Assembly: GCF_021134715.1 (NCBI RefSeq)
Contig: NC_060023.1
Coordinates: 1,302,001-1,366,000, forward strand
Direction: 5' to 3'
DNA length: 64,000 nucleotides
DNA from: Daphnia pulex
Lineage: Eukaryota > Arthropoda > Branchiopoda > Diplostraca > Daphniidae
Part shown: positions 1 to 11,443 of the stretch, one piece after another
Layout of the letters: every line of letters starts with the position of its first letter
Numbering within the stretch: position 1 is the first letter of the stretch
The notes under the pieces: model-generated
Told to the model about the DNA's origin: nothing
Seen by the model: the letters and a program-made list of their open reading frames with translations, nothing else
Databases searched by the model: none
Program-made: the position numbers and the translations under genes

Positions 1-640
1 GGCTTTCAACGACTGCTAGAGTTAATTGGCGACCTCTCCAAGAATTCACGTTTCATTTTTAAATAGTAATTTCCTGGCTAGTAAGTTGAAATTAAAATTC
101 ATTACACGACATGCCATGTACGAAAAGATCGCAACCAAGTACGCTCCCTGTCACACGTTCTTTTATACGGTTACATTTGTGATTTTTCACCAGCCCTGTC
201 GAATTTTAGCTCTACGACGATAAGGAAAGTCTAAAAAATGAAGGCGACTTTAAATAATAACCTTATTATTTATGAAATGCAAATTGGCGTGATTTTGTAG
301 AGGACGTGATGATGGATGTAAAATTCGCAAGGTTTTGGATTTTTTTTCAAGTTTTAGTGCAATAGTGCCATAGCCTTAGCAAGTAGACCCAAACTCATAA
401 ATAGGATTTAAAAACTTCATAATGATTAACGAACTAAACGAAGCCGAAATAGAAATAGTCCACCACAAAGTTAGAATCAGAATTACAGTTAATCACATTC
501 GGCAAAATATTTATCAAACGTCAGAGCAGGGGTTAGAGAGGATGTATGGACGATATGGATGTATGGATCGATTCGGTTAGAGTTATTGATGATATACATC
601 TATAACTCTGATTCGATTCTCGATTCTTTTTTAAAAGCAG
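1..640. other. Intergenic, no gene seen
   Basis: AT-rich stretch with only short incidental open frames and no supported exon. The homology to the inverted arm at 24.5-25.4 kb begins just after it. Confidence 0.5.
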
Positions 641-1608
641 GCGCCCTGTTGAGCGCGAGCTAATTGGTCAAGTCCTTTTATTTATTTTCAATTCAAAAAG
701 ATAATTCCCAAAGGGGCGAAGAAGAGGGTTTACCATTTCCCGTATTACTTTGGCTTTTGTTTCAACGGTAGTCTGCTGCTGCTGAACGCTGTTGTTATTT
801 GTTAACTTATCATCGATTGCAATGAGGAGAACAGAAATCTTATCCTGCTGATCATTTATTGTTTTCGAATTCTAAAATCAAGTACTTGTTTTCTCGTAGC
901 ATTGTTATTTTGGTTGCGTTCATTGCTTTTTTAAACGATGTCGATCAAAGTTGATAAAAAGAAAGACGGTGTTACTTATTGTGTGACATGGAAAACGTTT
1001 AAAAGCCTCCTATTTTCGAACAGAGAAATCGATGAAATGTTCGAACTGAACACCCCATTAAGCAACTTTTCATTTAAAATCTCATTTACTCACAGTTTTC
1101 AGTTCAATTTTTTAAGTTTTAACACTGTTTGCATTGAACTGCGTTTGTCACTAATCAAATGCTCAAGCAACATTTCTAGTCTGTGTGGAGGAAAAGACGC
1201 CATCTTTAATTGTGACCATAATCTGCCTTGCTCTGTTTGGGTTACAATCAACGATGAAGAGGAAAGAAGAATAAATCTGGAAAAAGCTGTTGGATTAGAT
1301 GAGTGGACTTCAGGAAAATTTAGTATCAAAACTTTTGGCAACCCCACCTTCCACCTTTGGTTGCAGTTTGCAAAACAGCTGACGGATGCCCAGCAAACAC
1401 CATTAGCTGAAGATAAGGACAATGGGAAAGTTCCTAAGGTAAAAAATATTGTAATTCAAGTGTGAATAGTGTTTGCTTTAATCCCGTTTTAATGTTACAA
1501 TGTATTAATTTCTATCTATAGTCTAAGGAGTTCTGTCGTGGCAAGCTGATTGCACTCGAGCAACTGGAGAAAGTGTTTGTCTAGCAAACGAACTGCGATG
1601 TCGAATGT
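640..1608 (+). repeat. Left arm of distant inverted duplication (MATH-BTB 5' half)
   Basis: This segment matches the reverse complement of roughly 24470-25400. The match covers upstream DNA (the CTGCTGCTG run and the ATTCCCAAAGGGG stretch), the whole first exon, its intron and about 80 bases of the second exon. It stops abruptly inside the motif atgtcgaa near 1598-1610, where the BTB-coding sequence is replaced by an unrelated gene. The arms are about 22.9 kb apart. Confidence 0.8.
938..1584 (+). pseudogene. Truncated MATH-BTB (speckle-type POZ-like) gene, N-terminal half only
   Basis: Exon 1 (938-1438) and the start of exon 2 (1522-1584) join in phase 0 across an 83 bp GT-AG intron. They give a 187-residue frame with a MATH/TRAF-like fold region (FHLWLQFAKQLTD near its end). 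The frame ends at a TAG (1582-1584), where the second copy at 24.5 kb reads Glu and continues into a BTB domain. No BTB or BACK domain follows on this strand. Against the minus-strand copy, exon 1 here stays open throughout, through compensating small indels. It could still be transcribed, since about 300 bp of upstream sequence was copied too. Only 20 bases separate its stop from the ATG of the next gene. Confidence 0.7.
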
Positions 1609-3011
1609 CGAACAAGAAACAAATTTCCTACGTGGTGGCTGGTCTTGTTACCTCGATTGCATTGATTGCATTTTGCATCTGGGCAGGCGTCGGCGGATTT
1701 TTCGACAGGTTCAGTTATTCTCAAAAACAAAATGTAAGTTGAATCGAATTTTCTATTTCATCATTTGATACTTAATTTGTTGTTTGGCTTACTCAGGAGA
1801 CGTCGGAGCCAGTGATGTCGATTAAAGATAGAAGAGGATTCATTTTCAGTCGATCGTCTGATCATCCGGAAACTGTTCGAATTATTGCCAGTGTCGCTAC
1901 GTCAAAACCTGTGCCCATCACTCACCCCAATGTTTCCTCATCTTCCGGGGACCATTTGGCTAAAGTTCAGCGTTCTGAAACTATGGCGACATTAGCCAAC
2001 GAAGGATCTAGCCAGTGGGCTCAACGCCAGCATTTAACCCCGACGCCCAAATCCTTTTTCGACCTACCCGACTCCCGAGTTTGGGGCCCTGCCTTGGTGC
2101 AGCAGCAGAGCCGAACGGCGAATCGAAACAACGAACGCTCGGATCTTTTTTACCAGCCGGTCGATGAGTCTATCAGAAACTGGGATCACGATTCTTTCAA
2201 CATGAGCAAACTACTCAACACTGTCAGCCGCATCTTTGGCGTCGACTTGCAAGAAGAAGATCCTCACGTGAAAGCCAACGAGAATGCCATTAGCGCCGAT
2301 CGCTCTTCCTGGGTGACGCTGAGTTATTTGAGTCTCAGCATCTTTCTTCTTCGCCAAATGGATCGACTCTTGAAGTTGCAATCGGAGCCCGTCGATCCGC
2401 TCCTGATGGAAGAAAGAGGCCGAAGCATGAGCAGCGCACTACAACCCTGGACTTACAATAGTTTGAACTTGCTTTTCACCGAACCCAGTAACAACACGGA
2501 CGTGGAAAATGTAGTCAACAACGCTGCCGGTGAAGATTCGGCCGATGATTACCTCTGGGCTGCTCACAATATCCTGAAAGCTTCCAAGGATTCAAATGGC
2601 GAAGGTTTAGACTGTATTTGGTCTGCTTATTGCACGGAAATCAACAGCCGGGCAGCTCTGGAAGGTATATTTGTCAAGTGAAATTAATTTCTTCCATTGG
2701 TCGTAGCATTGAGAATGTGGGAATTTTATTGACAGGAGTGACAGGAGTAACAGGAACAATAGCAAAGATGAACGCTGTAGTGTTGAAAATGGCGACTGGC
2801 TGGCTGAGTCCATCTACCGCTATGATCAAATTGATTCGCGCCCCTTTTGACTGGAATGGAATCGACTGCAATAAAATATTCCCAAGGTATATAAATAAGC
2901 TTTTTCTCGTGACATAAATCTGATCTTTTCTTTTTTTGTGAAAGTTGTAAAGCGGATGATGCCGTAAATTACCTGGTCCGTCTAGCGACGACCACATCTG
3001 GTTCCAACTAA
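1605..3011 (+). CDS. Single-pass membrane/secreted protein of unrecognised family
   Basis: Four exons: 1605-1733, 1797-2664, 2736-2886, 2945-3011, with introns of 63, 71 and 58 bp, all GT-AG, giving 404 residues. The N-terminus MSNKKQ is followed by one hydrophobic segment (about residues 8-28), so a signal anchor is likely. The middle (about 45-200) is Ser/Thr/Gln-rich and looks disordered; about 205-300 is more ordered. The C-terminal part has a spaced cysteine pattern, CIWSAYC (316-322) and CNKIFPSC (377-384), typical of a small disulphide-bonded extracellular domain. I cannot name the family. The ATG used lies one codon inside the breakpoint of the inverted duplication; another ATG at 1598 is in a different frame that does not continue. 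A poly(A) signal, aataaa, lies near 3145. Confidence 0.75.
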
Positions 3012-5935
3012 AATACGGAGAGGGGATACTATAACGGTGGAGGTGTTTCGGTTGGCATAAACACACCGGTCGAGTTCTGTTACGTTGTAATGTTCGTTAA
3101 CTTGTCGCGTGTGTACGGGTTGGTTGGTGTATCATATCATTCTAATAAATCCTGATTATTGAGTACGTTTGGTTCCACGTTCAGCGTCTTGTAACCGAGC
3201 GGAATAAGGAAAGACGCGCGTTTTTACTACCGATACTCAAACAACCTCGTGTAAACCACAAAAGACAATGGGCAATTCGAAGGATATGTAGTGTGAAAAT
3301 GTTGAAATGCAGCAGGAGAAGAAAAAGGAAATTACCCACACTTTTCCGATTGAACAGTTTTATCGATGCGGATGCCGCAGTCATCTGGAGATCTCAACAA
3401 AAGGTAAATGTACTTGGAATACTTGGAATTACAAAAATTCCATTTCCAAGAAACAGACGAAAACATCCTTTCTGCAATTGGCCACTAGATGCTGTTGACA
3501 TCAGTTTGTTTTGAATTTTGCAAAGAACCGACTGCATCCAGCTTCCGCAAGAATTTATTCCCAAAGCAATTTTAAACTACGGGTTTTAAGGAAGGGAAAA
3601 AAGTGTGTTCTTTATTTATTTTGAGGGGAATTTTTACTTACTGACGACTAAATTTTAAACTTAAATGAAGTTGCCTGATTTTGTCATTATAAAATAACGA
3701 TTAACACTATTTTGCAATAATTATTCTTTATGGCCACCTAGTAGAGGAATTTTGAACTGCTCTATCGAATCACATGCATGATTGCTTGTTGTCGTCTGGT
3801 TTATTTCCACGTGGCGAATTGTTAGACCGAACACCGAAGAAAGGAAATTATATTTATATTTAAATATAACTGAGATTACTTTGATCTTCTCATAATTATT
3901 TTATAGAATTTTGTTTTTAAGACCACGTAATATGGAAAGAATCTAGGCAAACAGTAATTTTATTGTTTAAGACTAAATTCTGTTGATTTGGGACACAAAG
4001 CTGCATAAAGCATCAACACATTTTTTTAAAAAGTTTCTGCGTTAAGAAACTGATGGCCTGTTGCAACTATTACCCTTTTCAATCACCAAATTCTGCATGA
4101 TAGAAATCAATGTTTTCCTGTGCACATGCAATGCTTCATATAAAGTTGAGAAATGAGCTATATCATAATTATTGCAAAATTTTCTGTTTTTTTAACCCTC
4201 ACTAAATTTTTCACTTATTTTAACAGATTAGCAAGGGGCATTAAATATGAAATGGACACATGCATGGAAATATTTCAAAACAGGATGTTGAATTGGGCTA
4301 ACTATTGAAAGTCCTGAATGCTGCAATGCATACGTTTTATTCTAACTAAAGAGGTCACACTATTTTACTGCTTATCATAATTTTCATTACTTCACTGTGG
4401 AGCTTAAAGCTACCTTTCTTGTAGGTCTGAGTGCCATCTCTCAAGTGTACACTATCAACGATAGTTCAGTTTGCAAGAGGAAACTTTTGACTCAAATCTT
4501 CAAACCTTTTCTTCTTTCAAAAGAAATTAGTAAGCCTATTTATGCAATGCTTGAAATATTTGTTAGACCTAAATTCTTATTTACATTGTTTTAAAAGCTG
4601 CCACTCTTTCTACGACCAACATGAAGACCAGCACTAGCAGCACTTAGAGGTTAGAACTCTACGAAGTTAAAAACCAACTTCAGCCCAAGTACCAATAATC
4701 ACATTGGTATTAGGGTTAGTTAAAATTAGTAGTTTGAAGTTGAGGTAAACCAAGAAGAAGATGAAACAGCCGTCACATTCAAAATTTCTTTTTAAACTTG
4801 TTTTTATATTTTATTAATCATAGACCATATGGAGAATCAGTGCTTGTGCAATTATAGTCGAGAATAAAGGAATAAAAAAACAGATGATGCTTAATTTCCC
4901 CAGTTGACTGCCTATATTGAAGTCATCGTCAATCAGGAGCGACAACAAGGTGCAGTAACATCGGCCCGGTCTTTAGAAGTGATCTTCAATTCAACAGCAG
5001 CTGCCAAATGGTCCTTGGATTACGAAGTTTTTCTTAGTTATTCTTCGTTCAAGATTAAAAATTCCGCGAGGTTCATGTAAAAAAATAAGTAATCACATGG
5101 AACCGTGGACACATTTCAAAAACAAAACAAAATTGTCTTTCATACTTCTCTTTATTCAGATGCCAATATTGTCCACCCTTTCATTCGTGACGCCATTCGT
5201 GAAATTGTTGGAACATGACTGACTGTATTCTAGCTAGGTAATATTATTTGTGCAAATTTTTAAGCTAATAAAACTATCTTTTGTGATAATGAATAAGCCA
5301 GTTAAGTATTATCTACGTTATCTTCAAATAACCTAATTAGGTCAAGATGTTGGCATTAGATCCCCCCCCCCTCAGCATGCATGAAGCAAAATTTGAAATT
5401 AACACTTACACTTAGTTACATGAGTTGACTTGCAGAAATGTGAGATGATGTTGTCAAGCCAGCGTCATCACAAGGATTAAAGGGGAGGAGAGACAAAATA
5501 ACTGTTTCAAGGCTGTTCGCTACCAAACGATGTTGAGTTCAAATTGGGTCAATAAAGGTTACTCCTCCCTATTTTCATCTGACCTCGAATACTGAAAAAT
5601 ACCTCCAGGGTTTTTGCTGCGGGAAATCGGCGTGCCGATGGGCATTCCAGAGACCAAAAAATGCTCAGTAGTCCACGTATTCGCACGGTGTGCACTTGTC
5701 TCTAGTTTGCTGCTGTAGTTTTGCATCTTCACGCCTTTGCACTTGGATTAATTTCGTTTCATGCATTGCCTACACAGTTTTTCGTGGTTTCTCTGTAGTG
5801 TTTTGTGTCGTTGATGGTCGTAGATTTCGTTTTACTATCTCATCACTATATCAGCACAATTGCATCTGCACTGTAATAGTCTTGTAGTGTTCGTAGATTG
5901 ATTCACCTTCTTTGTTGTCCACACCAGTAGCTACT
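3012..5935. other. Intergenic stretch
   Basis: AT-rich sequence with no supported gene. A short frame around 3307-3400 (FYRCGCRSHLEISTKG before a GT) could be an isolated exon, but nothing joins to it. A run of ten C occurs near 5361. Confidence 0.4.
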
Positions 5936-6062
5936 TAATTAGAGTAAGCCAATCTAGATAAGGTTAAAGTTAAGTATAAGTTAAGGATATTGTAGGTTAA
6001 GCCGTTAAGCTAAGCTAAGGCTATTATAGGTTAAGCTAAGTTAAGGTTTAAGTTCACGATAG
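5936..6062. repeat. Imperfect short tandem repeat (GTTAAG/GCTAAG-like)
   Basis: Irregular repetition of aggttaag, agctaag and aagttaagg units over about 125 bp, directly upstream of the cassette array. It has no coding content. Confidence 0.6.
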
Positions 6063-6275
6063 AGTTAGTTGCCAATTTACTGTGATGGCTCTGTGGTGTA
6101 GAAAATTCGTCTTTAGCAATCCCCAACCCTAACGTGTCAACTAATAACCTTTTTTCTTTCAGGAAATTGCAATCTAAATTCAATGTTTTAGCTGTATATA
6201 TTCTATTTTTGCTTAATTGATTATGGTTTAAAAAAACTATAAAGTTTATCCATAATTTGTCGTTGATGTAATTAG

Positions 6276-8945
6276 GATCATGGACCGGAGAGGATCGCCG
6301 CCGCCACTACAAGATAGGACCCTGGCCCACGGGTCAAAGGTACATTTCATTTGATTTTAAATGCCTTCAACTTCTTTTATTAATGTTTTTGGATTTTCTT
6401 TAGACTGGAGAGGATCGCCGTCGCCCTCGTCGCAGCCCTCGCCGCCGCCGCCCTCGCCGCCGCCACCACCACCACCGGAGCCGCTTCAAGATCGCCGCAC
6501 GCTAGGACCTTCGCCAATGGATCTCAGGTATATTTTTTAATTCTAAGTGTCTAACCATACTTTTTTTTATGTACTCTAGATGGGACCCAAGACCAAGGAG
6601 GATCGCCGCCGCCACTACAAGATCGTCGCTTCAAGATAGGACCCTGGCCCACGGGTCGAAGGTACATTTCATTTGATTCTGAATGCCTTAGACTTCTTTT
6701 GTTAATGTTTTTTGGATTTTCTTTAGACTGAAGAGGATCACCGCCGCCGCCGCCGCCACCGCCGCCACCATCGGAGCCGCTTCAAGATCGCCGCACGCTA
6801 GGACCTTCGCCAATGGATCCCAGGTATATTTTTTAATTCTAAGTGTCTAACCATACTTTTTTTTATGTACTCTAGATGGGACCCAGGACCAAGGAGGATC
6901 GCCGCCGCCACTACAAGATCGTCGCTTCAAGATAGGACCCTGGCCCACGGGTCGAAGGTAAATCTAATTTGATTTTAAATGCCTTAAACTTCTTTTTTTA
7001 ATGTTTTTGGATTTTATTTAGACCGGAGAGGATCGCCGCCACCACCACCGGAGTCGCTTCAAGATCGTCGCACGCTAGGACCTTCGCCAATGGATCTCAG
7101 GTATATTTTTTAATTCTAAGTGTCTAACCATACTTTTTTTTATGTACTCTAGATGGGACCCAGGACCAAGGAGGATCGCCGCCGCCACTACAAGATCGTC
7201 GCTTCAAGATAGGACCCTGGCCCACGGGTCGAAGGTAAATTTCATTTAATTTTAAAATGCCTTAAACTCATTTTGTTAATGTTTTTTGGATTTTCTTTAG
7301 ACTGAAGAGGATCACCGCCGCCGCCACCGCCGCCACCATCGGAGCCGCTTCAAGATCGCCGCACGCTAGGACCTTCGCCAATGGATCTCAGGTATATTTT
7401 TTAATTCTAAGTGTCTAATCATCCCTTTTTTTTATGTACTCTAGATGGAACCCAGGACCAAGGAGGATCGCCGCCGCCACTACAAGATCGTCGCTTCAAG
7501 ATAGGACCCTGGCCCACGGGTCGAAGGTAAATTTAATTTGATTTTAAATGCCTTAAACTTCTTTTTTTAATGTTTTTGGATTTTATTTAGACCGGAGAGG
7601 ATCGCCGCCACCACCACCGGAGTCGCTTCAAGATCGTCGCACGCTAGGACCTTCGCCAATGGATCTCAGGTATATTTTTTAATTCTAAGTGTCTAACCAT
7701 ACTTTTTTTTATGTACTCTAGATGGGACCCAGGACCAAGGAGGATCGCCGCCGCCACTACAAGATCGTCGCTTCAAGATAGGACCCTGGCCCACGGGTCG
7801 AAGGTAAATCTAATTTGATTTTAAATGCCTTAAACTTCTTTTTTTAATGTTTTTGGATTTTATTTAGACCGGAGAGGATCGCCGCCACCACCACCGGAGT
7901 CGCTTCAAGATCGTCGCACGCTAGGACCTTCGCCAATGGATCTCAGGTATATTTTTTAATTCTAAGTGTCTAACCATACTTTTTTTTATGTACTCTAGAT
8001 GGGACCCAGGACCAAGGAGGATCGCCGCCGCCACTACAAGATCGTCGCTTCAAGATAGGACCCTGGCCCACGGGTCGAAGGTAAATTTAATTTGATTTTA
8101 AATGCCTTAAACTTCTTTTTTTAATGTTTTTGGATTTTATTTAGACCGGAGAGGATCGCCGCCACCACCACCGGAGTCGCTTCAAGATCGTCGCACGCTA
8201 GGACCTTCGCCAATGGATCTCAGGTATATTTTTTAATTCTAAGTGTCTAACCATACTTTTTTTTATGTACTCTAGATGGGACCCAGGACCAAGGAGGATC
8301 GCCGCCGCCACTACAAGATCGTCGCTTCAAGATAGGACCCTGGCCCACGGGTCGAAGGTAAATTTCATTTAATTTTAAAATGCCTTAAACTCATTTTGTT
8401 AATGTTTTTTGGATTTTCTTTAGACTGAAGAGGATCACCGCCGCCGCCACCGCCGCCACCATCGGAGCCGCTTCAAGATCGCCGCACGCTAGGACCTTCG
8501 CCAATGGATCTCAGGTATATTTTTTAATTCTAAGTGTCTAATCATCCCTTTTTTTTATGTACTCTAGATGGAACCCAGGACCAAGGAGGATCGCCGCCGC
8601 CACTACAAGATCGTCGCTTCAAGATAGGACCCTGGCCCACGGGTCGAAGGTACATTTTATTTGATTCTGAATGCCTTGGACTTCTTTTACTAATGTTTTT
8701 TTGGATTTTCTTTAGACTGAAGAGGATCACCACCGCCGCCGCCGCCGCCACCACCACCACCGGAGCCGCTTCAAGATCGCCGCACGCTAGGACCTTCGCC
8801 AATGGATCTCAGGTATATTTTTTAATTCTAAGTGTCTAATCATCCCTTTTTTTTATGTACTCTAGATGGAACCCAGGACCAAGGAGGATCGCCCCCGCCA
8901 CTACAAGATCGTCCCCGCCGCAGCAAAGGACTTCGAAGATCTTTA
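6276..8945 (+). repeat. Tandem array of exon-intron cassettes (19 mini-exons with splice signals)
   Basis: Two alternating exon-like blocks repeat. Type A (82 nt; starts 6580, 6876, 7153, 7445, 7722, 7999, 8276, 8568, with first 6276 and last 8866) begins ATGG(A/G)ACCC. Type B (79-124 nt; first 6404-6527, last 8716-8812) begins AC(C/T)G. Every block is preceded by a pyrimidine tract and TTTAG or CTCTAG and followed by GGTA(A/C/T)A, so each looks like an exon in a 60-75 bp intron setting. The cassette period is 277 bp, or 292-298 bp where extra GCC/ACC triplets sit in B. A and B share GAGGATCGCCGCC and CTTCAAGAT, so the half-units are themselves old duplicates. Every block I measured is 3n+1 long and A carries a TAG in one frame, so no long protein crosses the splices. 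A non-coding or regulatory transcript, or decayed amplification of an Arg/Ser-rich exon pair, are both possible. Confidence 0.85.
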
Positions 8946-9159
8946 AATGGTACGGTATAACTATTTCTTGTCTAAGGTTGTGTGAGTGTTTTATCGTGTT
9001 AAATGTGTGTGTGTAAGTATACATTTGTTGTTTATTCCCTATCCAATATAACCTTACCTTCACATTTACGGTATATCATTATGGTCTAGAAATAGTAGTC
9101 ACTCCAATACCATAATCCTATTTTCCATTCACATCACTCTTTTGGTTAGCCAAGGTAAA

Positions 9160-9372
9160 AATTTAGTTTTTCTGGTCTAGATTTAGTTTAGTTATAGTTT
9201 TAGTGTAATATAAGTTTAGTTTTAGTTTAGTTTTTTAGTGTTCTAGACGGTGGATAAGTGTTTTAGTTTAGTTTTAATTTAGCATTAGTTTAGTTTTAAT
9301 TTAGCATTAGTTTAGTTTTAGTTCAAGTTTAGTTTAGTTTAGTTTGTTGAGTACTTTAGTTTGGTTTAGTTT
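9160..9372. repeat. Low-complexity TTTAG-rich tract
   Basis: Degenerate repetition of agttt and ttagttt(t)agttt units over about 210 bp, just downstream of the cassette array. No coding potential. Confidence 0.65.
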
Positions 9373-9837
9373 TATTACAGATAATTGGATAATTGGTTAC
9401 CATCTAGGTAGTTGTTAATGTAGTTTGGTTTTACCTTATCATTATAAATATAAAAGCCGTTATTAAAAGTGGAAATTGCTATACATTCCACGTCTTTCTC
9501 TTGGTGTAAATTCTGGCAAGGCCATTCAAGATTCATCGGCGTTTATGTTCGTTGTTTGATAACTTTGATTAACCAGAGGGAACATTGAGGCAATATCGAC
9601 TACTGCGCTTACTTTTTTCGCTGAGCTGTGTTAGTCTTTTTTTTTTGTTTTTTTTTTTTCTGTTTTCCGAAATCTTGAATGACACATATCTCGAATCTGA
9701 ATTCTGATTATCATAATATTTCACATATCTGAAGTATTTTTGTTTCGCAACGTCATACAAATTGATCGCATCATTCGCATGTTCGGCTGTTCGCATCATT
9801 CGTCATTTCGTCTGCTGTGGCGTGGTTTGGTCTGATC

Positions 9838-10111
9838 TGAGGCCTTTTCCTGATACCAGCTTTCTTGGGGAATTTCCCAAGAAAAAGCCTAAGCTGTGCG
9901 GAGTGTTGTGGACGCTGGACTTTTGACTAAACTTGTCGACTGCTTCCAAGTTCAGTGTTGTGTATTTGCGGGCACACCAGGAAACGTATTCAAGTAAGTA
10001 CTGTCTATTTGATGTAATGTAAAACACACTCAAGCTTTTTTTACAAAAATTTAATCTTTCAGAATTTGGGAAACCAGAGCATGGTCAGTCGAGATCTGGT
10101 ATGTGATGGAC
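9838..10111 (+). repeat. Inverted copy of two aladin-gene exon edges
   Basis: The segment is nearly identical to the reverse complement of 11160-11436. It includes an exon ending ATTCAA before gtaagt (9993/9994), a 69 bp intron and the first 49 bases of the next exon (from 10063). The two arms are about 1.05 kb apart and point toward each other. It is a piece of the aladin fragment described next, copied in the opposite direction. Confidence 0.8.
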
Positions 10112-10465
10112 TTCACTATCACAGCAACCGCTTTTAATGTTAATTATATTTTTATGATATTACAGATGAAGCAATAAAAGGCCAATCAACTATCATGGTT
10201 ACTGTAGCTGGAATAGTGAGATATGAAAAAAAAGCCTGCACAGCCATTTCGTCAAGATTTCCTCATAACAGCACAAGAGAGTAAATGGAAAGTTGTTTGT
10301 GATTGCCTTCGCTTCCAGAAAGTTCTTTCCTAAATACTTACAATACAGTAATATTTTGACTAAACATTTATGTTTTGTTATTTATTTGAGATAGCATGTA
10401 CTAGTAAATTATCATGGATTCACGAAAGGTTTGCCGATAAAAATATGGGAAAATTATGGTTGAAT

Positions 10466-11443
10466 TTAGGTCTCAAGTTGTTGAGGAAGAAAATAGAAAG
10501 GCACATGTTGAATTCGACCGGAGGACCAACCCTGCAAATAGGAACGTAAAAAAAAAGTTAACTCGAGTGTTTTTTAAATTAAGAGTTGCAAAAACATAAT
10601 ATTACCACAGTTAGAAGGGATCCGTTTTCAAAATCAGGTTTAAATTGAATCGTAGTTGCCACTTCATCAAGTTCACCTTTCATCACGCCACTGAAATAAA
10701 AGTAAGTGTTGAAATACGAATAATATTTTTGTTAGTAATTATTAATACCATGGAAACAAACTCAAAGTTGGCGAATATAAGGTGCGGAATAGGGCCACAT
10801 AATCTGTAGTTCGAAAAATGACAACCAATCTTTCTCCTCGGGAATCCCACACAAGATCTTGTACCAGACCACCAAATCTGCATTGAAGCTATCGGTAGTG
10901 TGAATGCTAAGTTGTATTAGTATATAAAGCCATACCTCTCAGTTTCTTCTGTTAAAGACTGAGTTTCTGTGAAGTCAGCTACCACAGTCGAGGCTTTTGT
11001 TGAGGAGCTCTGAAAGAATAACATTTGGAATGACATATAATATTAACATAACAGTTCAGTAGTTCCTACCTTACCCACACAATCAAGTATGAGGTGGACG
11101 GAATCTGCAAAAATTGCTTTCGTTCCACACGGGCTCCATGCCGCTGCCTGAATATGACCGTCCATCACATACCAGATCTCGACTGACCATGCTCTGGTTT
11201 CCCAAATTCTGAAAGATTAAATTTTTGTAAAAAAAGCTTGAGTGTGTTTTACATTACATCAAATAGACAGTACTTACTTGAATACGTTTCCTGGTGTGCC
11301 CGCAAATACACAACACTGAACTTGGAAGCAGTCGACAAGTTTAGTCAAAAGTCCAGCGTCCACAACACTCCGCACAGCTTAGGCTTTTTCTTGGGAAATT
11401 CCCCAAGAAAGCTGGGTATCAGGAAAAGGCCTCTGGTCTGTTA
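10466..11443 (-). pseudogene. AAAS: Aladin (nuclear pore WD-repeat protein) C-terminal fragment
   Basis: Minus-strand exons 11208-11070, 11009-10936, 10877-10749, 10690-10606 and 10531-10466 splice in frame with 58-75 bp introns. They give the end of an aladin-like WD protein: IWETRAWSVE, AAAWSPCGTKAIFADS, VVADFTET, GGLVQDLVWDSRGERL, ALFRT, FPCGVMKGE and TVGWSSGRIQHVPFYF before TAA. Aladin is the WD-repeat nucleoporin bound by NDC1 at the nuclear pore, and the spacing matches the family's C-terminal half. The exon upstream (about 11443-11279) is frame-broken, the N-terminal half is absent, and a copy of its edge lies inverted at 9.84 kb. So this is a displaced 3' piece, although its five last exons are intact. 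Confidence 0.8.

Noticed and set aside
6276-8945. Possible CRISPR-like or simple satellite array
   Set aside because: Units are 277-298 bp with internal splice signals and triplet-based variation. Not CRISPR spacing, and more structured than a plain satellite.
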